Assembly (NCBI GenBank): GCA_002396665.1
Contig: DGYJ01000014.1
Span: 27,202-38,902, forward strand
Source: Bdellovibrionaceae bacterium UBA5009
Lineage (GTDB): Bacteria; Bdellovibrionota; Bdellovibrionia; Bdellovibrionales; Bdellovibrionaceae
Direction: 5' to 3'
DNA length: 11,701 bases
Position 1 is the stretch's first letter. Every line of letters starts with the position of its first letter. Of this stretch, positions 6,563 through 11,701 are shown one piece after another. The position numbers and the translations under genes were made by a program. The notes under the pieces are model-generated. The model was not told where the DNA came from. It ran no database searches and was given only the letters and a program-made list of their open reading frames with translations.

Positions 6563-6715
6563 ATGAAAAAAATTCTTAAAACACTAGTTTCAATTTTTAA
6601 AATTCGCTTATTCGAAAATCAAGATTCTGAATTGCGACAATGGTACGAACTCGAATATCGAAAAGAACTTGCTGGACGAATCGGTGAACAATACAACCCT
6701 TTTTGCATGCGCTAG
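6563..6715 (+). CDS. Small protein of unknown function, 50 residues
   Basis: The ATG at 6563 follows AAAGGA (6551-6556), which lies in the end of the previous gene. The frame ends in TAG at 6713-6715. The protein has a basic, hydrophobic N-terminal third (MKKILKTLVSIFKIRLF), then a charged helical stretch with an ELRQWYELEYRKE segment, and ends NPFCMR. It has no signal peptide cleavage site and no family is recognised. The tight packing with both neighbours and the good ribosome site are the main support that it is translated. Confidence 0.6.
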   Translation: MKKILKTLVSIFKIRLFENQDSELRQWYELEYRKELAGRIGEQYNPFCMR

Positions 6716-6723
6716 GAGAATGT

Positions 6724-6942
6724 ATGAAAAAATATTTTTTTGATTTCAATCAAAACCAGCCAGATGAAAGCTCTTCTGAAAGTTCTGGTCCAGTAGAAAA
6801 AGCAATTCAACTTATGAGAAATGAGCTGAGGTCCCTATATGGAGCTTTGTCCGTTAAGGAACTCGTTTGCAATAAAATTCTTACTAAAGAAATTGAAGCC
6901 CTCGAACGCCTATTATCTCAGGCCGAGGCTCAACACAGCTAA
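6724..6942 (+). CDS. Small acidic helical protein of unknown function, 72 residues
   Basis: The start at 6724 is chosen because AGGAG (6714-6718) lies five bases upstream. An in-frame ATG at 6703 would add seven residues but sits inside the previous gene with no ribosome site. The protein begins MKKYFFDFNQNQPDESSSES, a polar serine/glutamate-rich stretch, then has two predicted helices, VEKAIQLMRNELRSLYGAL and ILTKEIEALERLLSQAEA, with coiled-coil-like leucine spacing. No signal peptide or membrane segment is seen and no family is recognised. It lies in the packed run of small genes upstream of the coupling-protein fusion, so a transfer-related role is possible but unproven. Confidence 0.65.
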   Translation: MKKYFFDFNQNQPDESSSESSGPVEKAIQLMRNELRSLYGALSVKELVCNKILTKEIEALERLLSQAEAQHS

Positions 6943-6956
6943 TTCACGGAGAGATT

Positions 6957-7112
6957 ATGATTGAATCTATTGAACAGAGTGTAAAAACAATTTTAAGAAC
7001 TATCTCAGAAGAAGAGAAAAAAAGAAATCATACCCTAGACCTAAAAACTAAACACATTCTTAAGTCTCTCGAGTATGTAAAAGCAATTTTTAAAAATTTA
7101 AAACTGTCATAG
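6957..7112 (+). CDS. Small charged helical protein of unknown function, 51 residues
   Basis: The ATG at 6957 has GGAGAG four to nine bases upstream and lies 14 bases after the previous stop; the frame ends in TAG at 7110-7112. The protein (MIESIEQSVKTILRTISEEE at its start) is predicted to be wholly alpha-helical, rich in lysine, glutamate, leucine and isoleucine, and without cysteine or aromatic clusters. It resembles a short coiled coil and could bind one of the neighbouring small proteins. No family is recognised. It lies 34 bases before the large fusion gene. Confidence 0.55.
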   Translation: MIESIEQSVKTILRTISEEEKKRNHTLDLKTKHILKSLEYVKAIFKNLKLS

Positions 7113-7146
7113 TTTTTTCATAAAATTATAGATTTGAGAGGGTAAA

Positions 7147-10134
7147 TTGAAAAAAAATGCTGATTTAAACATAGTAGTAGCAATTCTTGTTCTACCTATC
7201 GTGTTTGTTTTAATTTGGTTTTTTACTCTTCGAGGTAGCATTGACGAAAACTTTAGATCTCTCGAGTCTTACATCAATAGCAAAGGTCACATTTTTTCAT
7301 TAGAGGTTGGCGTAAACCTTTTTTTCACATTCCTAGCCATTTGGTCATTGACCACATTTTTGGGATTTGGAAAGTTTGGTCAAAAGATTCAGCAATATCG
7401 ACAAACACAATCAAAGCTATCTGCTCAATGCTATTTTTTCTATTTACTCCTCGCTTCTATTTTTGGATTTGCTTTTTTGAATTTTTCCGCACATTTGGAT
7501 TTATACAAAGATCTTAAACCGTTTCCATCAGTAATTCCGTTATTGCAAGCAACATTATTTTCTGAGTATTTACGAATTAATTTGGCCCTATTTGGGGGAT
7601 CTCTAGGTTTAATATTCTGTTATTTCATTCGAAATCTCCACAATCATTTTAAAGGAGAAATGCCTCCCCTTCCAAAGCAAAAGAATATTCTAGTTCTAGG
7701 ATCAAAAATGGTTAACGACAAAGAGGAGTGGATTTCACTTGGTAAGCAAGGGCTGGTCACTGGCATTATGCTTGTTGCAAGCACTGGCGGAGGAAAATCT
7801 GTTGCCTGCCTTTTGCCTTGGGCAAAACAGTTTATGACTAATTTTGAACCCTTTCCTTCTATAATTATAATTGACCCCAAAGACTCTTTTGCGAAATCAA
7901 TTTTGAAGATGGCTACAGATCTTGGGCTTACAACTCGAGTAGTGCATTTTACACTGGATGGCTCCTTTCGAACAAATCCAATTTATAGGCCCAATATGCT
8001 TAAAGAGAATGGCCTTTCGCATGTCACAAGTCTTATCCGCGCGGCGACTATTAATTTTATGGGAGCAGAAGATGGCGACCAAAAATTTTGGGGATCAAAA
8101 GGCTCTGTGCTTATTAAAAATTTGCTGGCCTATTGTACCGCGAAATACGACGGATATTTCACGCTGAAAGAATTTTATCAAGAAATGATCGAAGCGCCAG
8201 AGCGTGATTTCGCTACCGAAGTTGAAGTTTATCTTCAAGACGAAAAATTCGACTGGGAGGAAAAAAGAAACTTAGAAATTTCTAGAGATTACTTTGAATA
8301 TGAGTTCTCGAAGCTAGACACAAAAATTAAAGACAGCATTGCACAAACAGCAACTTCATTTTTAGGACAAATCCGTGACGCCCGAATTGAGCGAGTATTT
8401 TGTCCTACCAAAGACGAAATTAATTTTTGGGGATTTGATGAAATAGTAGATGAAGGGAAAATTTTTGTTTTTGGAATTGATGTCCCTGGCCTTTCTGGAC
8501 CTATTTCAGTTCTTATGAAGCTTATGTATCAGGGCTCAGTCATGGACAGAATTAAAAATAGAAAGCGTTTAGAATCGAACCGCTTATCTGTTGGTATATA
8601 TGACGAGTATCAAACATTTGTTAGCTTAGGTGGAGGGCAAATCGAAGGCGACGACGACTATGCCGCCAAACGACGAGAAGGCCTCGGTGTCACTATCGTT
8701 GCAACTCAAAGCCACAGTTCATTATTACAAGCCACTGGTAATGAAGTCGGAACCGACGTTCTATTAGCAAATTTCAGAACTAGAATCGTTGGAGCTACCT
8801 CGGACAGTCGAACTATTTCTCACTATAGGGAAATCGGTGGCGAAATACATGAGGAATTGGAAAGTGAAAGCTATACCGAGTCAGGTCAATTTCCGGTGAA
8901 ACAAATATTTAGCAAAGGACTCAGGACTTCTCAGCCTACTGTAAGCCAGTCCATTAGCAAGAATAAACAAAAGCGGCCAAGAATCACGGGGGAAACAATG
9001 AGTAGACTAAAAACATTCGAAGCCGTTGGTCTCGTTTTTGATGGAGTTGACTCTGAATTTTACGATAAAATCTGCTTAAAGCCTGCATTTTTTCCGAGTA
9101 TGCGAGTGCCGCATAAAAAAGTTATAGCAGTCGCGCGCGCGGCCGCAACAGCATGCTTAATTCTTTTTATAACTTTCCAATCACAAGCTTTTCCTTCAGT
9201 CTGCTCTGCAGTTAAAACACCAGCATTTGATATCTGTATGGAATACACTAAATCCACTTGTTCTTGCGGATGGCCACCGCGCCCTTGCGTTAATCACTCT
9301 TTCTACATTCCTACAACTTTTATCGAAGTAACAAGTCGGCCAAAACAATCATTTTTTTCAGACTTGCCTATGGCAAGTACTCAATTGAAGTCGATTAAAG
9401 AGCCCTGGTTTTCATCCGGCTCAGTGGAAATGGATAATAGATTCTACCACGCGCGAGTTATAAAAGTACCTCTATCTTCAACTGTATTCTCTGGAATGCC
9501 TTGCGGATCAAATGAAACTGAGAATCTCTGCTTTTCTGCAATGAGCGAACATATTAGTAGTCAATGGAAGACAGGTTCCGGCGATATGAATGACCCTCAA
9601 TATAAGCTCTGGGCATTAAATCCTAAAGCTTGCTTGGTCAAAGGAGCCGTAACGGCTGCAGCGACAGGAAACGTAAATAAAAGCTTCTCAGCAGGAGTCC
9701 CATCATGCAGCTTTCCCTGGCCATCACTTTCAGCATTTCCGCCTGTGACAACTGACATATGTGGAGGATGGGGCGTTCTTTTACCACGAACTGGGTTTGC
9801 TGAGTCCAATAGTTCAGTCGGCGGCGCGCTGTTAGCTGCAGAACGAATTAGAAGTATCGCTAATGAGGTTTATAAGTCGATTTCTGTTAATCCGGATGAA
9901 AAATGGCAAATGATATTTCCAAATAGTTCCAACTGCTTTCGTGAAGGACAATCCGTCGGAAAACTGGAAACTGTGGATGGTGTGAATGAATCGGCAAGAT
10001 TAACCAAGCTCAATCAGAATTCTTGGCTCTTTACAGTCTGGAAAAAAGTAACTTGTTGCAGAGATGTGACAAGTATTCCCCATGCTGAATTTGCTAAAAA
10101 TGCCCTCAAAGGCATCTGCCAAGGATTAGAATGA
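7147..10134 (+). CDS. Type IV coupling ATPase (VirD4/TraG/TraD-like) fused to a TraU-like periplasmic domain
   Basis: A 995-residue protein in one unbroken frame. The likely start is TTG at 7147, preceded by GAGAGGG; no in-frame ATG with a ribosome site lies nearby. Residues 9-30, 53-73, 94-114 and 142-161 are hydrophobic and probably span the inner membrane. Residues about 195-640 are a coupling-protein ATPase: Walker A ASTGGGKS (211-218), IIIIDPKDSF, and Walker B GIYDEYQ (D486, E487), then an ATQSHSS sensor segment. Such ATPases feed relaxase-bound DNA into type IV secretion systems. Residues 652-681 look like a Sec signal peptide (MRVPHKK, hydrophobic core, SQA before F682). Residues 682-995 resemble TraU of F-type systems: C686, C697, the CSCGWP motif, FIEVTSRP, FYHARVIKVPL, GGWGVLLPRTGF, ALLAAERI and a terminal CC (970-971). 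TraU acts in the periplasm, so the fused helix would place it correctly. Alternatives are processing into two proteins or internal initiation at M652. Confidence 0.82.
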   Translation: MKKNADLNIVVAILVLPIVFVLIWFFTLRGSIDENFRSLESYINSKGHIFSLEVGVNLFFTFLAIWSLTTFLGFGKFGQKIQQYRQTQSKLSAQCYFFYLLLASIFGFAFLNFSAHLDLYKDLKPFPSVIPLLQATLFSEYLRINLALFGGSLGLIFCYFIRNLHNHFKGEMPPLPKQKNILVLGSKMVNDKEEWISLGKQGLVTGIMLVASTGGGKSVACLLPWAKQFMTNFEPFPSIIIIDPKDSFAKSILKMATDLGLTTRVVHFTLDGSFRTNPIYRPNMLKENGLSHVTSLIRAATINFMGAEDGDQKFWGSKGSVLIKNLLAYCTAKYDGYFTLKEFYQEMIEAPERDFATEVEVYLQDEKFDWEEKRNLEISRDYFEYEFSKLDTKIKDSIAQTATSFLGQIRDARIERVFCPTKDEINFWGFDEIVDEGKIFVFGIDVPGLSGPISVLMKLMYQGSVMDRIKNRKRLESNRLSVGIYDEYQTFVSLGGGQIEGDDDYAAKRREGLGVTIVATQSHSSLLQATGNEVGTDVLLANFRTRIVGATSDSRTISHYREIGGEIHEELESESYTESGQFPVKQIFSKGLRTSQPTVSQSISKNKQKRPRITGETMSRLKTFEAVGLVFDGVDSEFYDKICLKPAFFPSMRVPHKKVIAVARAAATACLILFITFQSQAFPSVCSAVKTPAFDICMEYTKSTCSCGWPPRPCVNHSFYIPTTFIEVTSRPKQSFFSDLPMASTQLKSIKEPWFSSGSVEMDNRFYHARVIKVPLSSTVFSGMPCGSNETENLCFSAMSEHISSQWKTGSGDMNDPQYKLWALNPKACLVKGAVTAAATGNVNKSFSAGVPSCSFPWPSLSAFPPVTTDICGGWGVLLPRTGFAESNSSVGGALLAAERIRSIANEVYKSISVNPDEKWQMIFPNSSNCFREGQSVGKLETVDGVNESARLTKLNQNSWLFTVWKKVTCCRDVTSIPHAEFAKNALKGICQGLE

Positions 10135-11701
10135 TGTTCGGTGAATACTTAGTAAAAGAACAATTAATTAGTCTTGAACAACTCGAAGAGGCTGTCGCCA
10201 TCCAGAGTATTACTAAAAAGAAACTGGGTAGAATTCTTGTTGAACTTGGATACCTTGCACAAGAAAATTGCGATCTTGCTATCGTAAACTTTAAAAATTT
10301 AAAACCTCATTCCGAACCAATTTCAAGTTTATTGGATCAGCACTTTCAGTCAAAAACAAAGACGATCAAGGTAGGATCTGACCAGGCTTTTCTAGTACAA
10401 ACTTTGCCGAACAAATTAGTAATGAACCGATATTCCGATTTGTTAGTGCAAAAAGCTGAAACTGTGACTTCAGAATTTGAAACTATAATTTTAGGAAATG
10501 AACAATGGAAAGTACTTACGTCCATATTGATAGAGAAGCCTAAAGATTTTGTTTCATCCACAGATGAATACGAAAGTAACTTGCCAGTACAAATTGTTGC
10601 TACTCCCTATCGGGACCTTCTCTATGATCTACTCGCAAAGGCAAAGACTTGTCATGCTAGTGACGTTCACTTCGATTCAACCTCAGAGGGCGTCACAATT
10701 CGATTTCGCGTGAATGGTGATTTGACAACTATAAAGTTAGTAAAACACGAATTAGCTCAATCCTTCTTAACAGAAGTAAAATCAAACACTGGACTTCCTT
10801 TAACTGTAATAGGAACTCCTTGCAGTGGCTCTGCGAAATTTCCACACTTAAACCTAAAAGTCAGATCACAATCAAATGGTCAAATTCACGGAGAGACCAT
10901 TGTTCTGCGTTTAATTGATGAAGAAAAAACTAAAGATGCGTCAATTGATGCCATTGGTGCTGACTATGCTTTCAAGACTGAAGTTAGAAAAGCATTAGGA
11001 TTCAGCAACGGACTTATTCTAATCTGTGGCCAAACAGGAAGCGGAAAATCATGGACTCTCTACTCGCTCCTCATGGAATTGGATCGCAACTCGTCAAAAG
11101 TTATTACAATTGAAGATCCTGTCGAATATGAAGGCCCTGGCTTAATGCAAATTGAAGTCTCTGACGGAAAAATTGATTTCAAAAATGCTCTTCGGTCCAG
11201 TTTGCGACTAGATCCAGATGTTTTAATGATTGGAGAAATTAGAGACGAAGAAACCGCAGAACTTGCATTTAAGGCGGCATCAACTGGTCACTTAGTCTTA
11301 TCTACCCTTCATACAAATGGAGCGTTAGAAGCGCTCACACGATTAAAAGGATTAGGCATTGCTGAGGATGTTATAGACTCTAATGTTCGCCTCATTTCCG
11401 CACTCAGTCTAAAGAAAAGTCTGTGCAACTGCTGCAAGCTCAAAGTCGAAATAGATGAGATTCGAAATTTAAATGAAGAACTCGAGGGCATGGCTTTTGA
11501 TGAAGTTCAATTCTTTAAGCGAAATCCTTTGGGATGTTCAAATTCTGATTGTTATCGAGGGGCCACGGGAAGAGTTCTTGTCTATGAATCCATTACACAG
11601 GAACAAATTCGCGAATTTAGAAGAAACAATATTATTCCAGGATTTCGCACCTTAAAGCAATACACCTTAGAAAAATCGGCATCCGGAATTATAGACATAG
11701 A
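10131..11701 (+). CDS. GspE/PilB-family secretion or pilus ATPase, 3' end outside the window
   Basis: The frame is open from ATG 10131 to the window edge (523 residues). The first ATG overlaps the preceding stop by four bases, and a second ATG follows directly at 10134; AAGGA (10121-10125) serves either. Residues 1-55 resemble the GspE/MshE N-terminal domain (FGEYLVKEQLISLEQLEEA, KLGRILVELGYL). The ATPase core has Walker A GQTGSGKS (300-307), Asp box TIEDPVEYE (326-334), Walker B LMIGEIRDEE (E369) and His box STLHT (H394). A tetracysteine zinc motif follows (C432, C435, C469, C474), a hallmark of type II secretion and type IV pilus assembly ATPases rather than VirB11 proteins. It would power pilus or pseudopilus extension at the inner membrane. 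Being coupled to a coupling-ATPase/TraU gene is unusual. Family is near certain; the machine it serves is open. Confidence 0.93.
   Translation, partial: MMFGEYLVKEQLISLEQLEEAVAIQSITKKKLGRILVELGYLAQENCDLAIVNFKNLKPHSEPISSLLDQHFQSKTKTIKVGSDQAFLVQTLPNKLVMNRYSDLLVQKAETVTSEFETIILGNEQWKVLTSILIEKPKDFVSSTDEYESNLPVQIVATPYRDLLYDLLAKAKTCHASDVHFDSTSEGVTIRFRVNGDLTTIKLVKHELAQSFLTEVKSNTGLPLTVIGTPCSGSAKFPHLNLKVRSQSNGQIHGETIVLRLIDEEKTKDASIDAIGADYAFKTEVRKALGFSNGLILICGQTGSGKSWTLYSLLMELDRNSSKVITIEDPVEYEGPGLMQIEVSDGKIDFKNALRSSLRLDPDVLMIGEIRDEETAELAFKAASTGHLVLSTLHTNGALEALTRLKGLGIAEDVIDSNVRLISALSLKKSLCNCCKLKVEIDEIRNLNEELEGMAFDEVQFFKRNPLGCSNSDCYRGATGRVLVYESITQEQIREFRRNNIIPGFRTLKQYTLEKSASGIIDI

Noticed and set aside
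6703..6723. Upstream ATG for the 72-residue small protein
   Set aside because: It lies inside the previous gene without a ribosome site; the ATG at 6724 has AGGAG at the right distance.
7644..8167. Frames on both strands inside the coupling-ATPase gene
   Set aside because: They are shadows of a gene with clear Walker motifs in another frame.
9139..9159. NotI-like and SphI-like sites as a sign of a cloning artefact
   Set aside because: The reading frame continues through them as a sensible signal-peptide-like helix and no vector sequence is seen; kept only as a base-composition oddity.
9060..9809. Two minus-strand frames under the TraU-like part
   Set aside because: They are antisense to a domain with TraU-like motifs, and neither translation is recognisable.
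10346..11655. Short frames overlapping the GspE-like gene
   Set aside because: The plus-strand frame from 10131 has every expected ATPase motif and runs uninterrupted to the edge, so the overlapping frames are shadows.

Overview
The window is AT-rich, protein-dense DNA from a Gram-negative bacterium. The evidence is a periplasmic binding protein with a Sec signal peptide, a sigma-54-type activator, a DksA/TraR-family protein and a TraU-type periplasmic conjugation domain. The low GC and this gene mix would fit the Bdellovibrionota or a low-GC proteobacterium, but no ribosomal or lineage marker is present, so this is a weak guess. No tRNA, rRNA, CRISPR array or transposase was seen.

Left half (1-5679, minus strand): one tightly packed six-gene operon read right to left. 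The order is a REC-AAA+-HTH sigma-54 activator, a small protein joining a histidine-phosphotransfer-like helix to a receiver domain, a SAM-dependent O-methyltransferase, a pterin-dependent aromatic amino acid hydroxylase, a LysE/RhtB amino-acid exporter, and a periplasmic type-1 solute-binding protein cut by the window edge. Four of the five junctions overlap by 1-4 bases and the fifth is an 11-base gap, so the genes are probably translationally coupled. The set suggests that an aromatic amino acid is hydroxylated, methylated, exported and perhaps sensed again, under phosphorelay control. The product and the circuit are inferred.

Middle (5680-5948): a 269-base divergent control region. It holds a good match to a sigma-54 promoter facing right and a 13-base inverted repeat (12/13), one arm of which touches the -24 element of that promoter.

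Right half (5949-11701, plus strand): a second operon. It has a DksA/TraR-like zinc-finger protein, four small proteins of 48-72 residues, a 995-residue protein fusing a VirD4/TraG/TraD-type coupling ATPase to a TraU-like periplasmic domain through an internal signal-peptide-like segment, and a GspE/PilB-family secretion ATPase that runs off the end. A 15-bp stem followed by eight T residues overlaps the first small gene and looks like an attenuator. This half is probably part of a conjugation or DNA-transfer apparatus.

The two halves may be linked: the sigma-54 activator is divergent from a sigma-54-like promoter that would drive the transfer operon. A testable reading is an amino-acid-derived signal system that controls DNA transfer or pilus-type functions.
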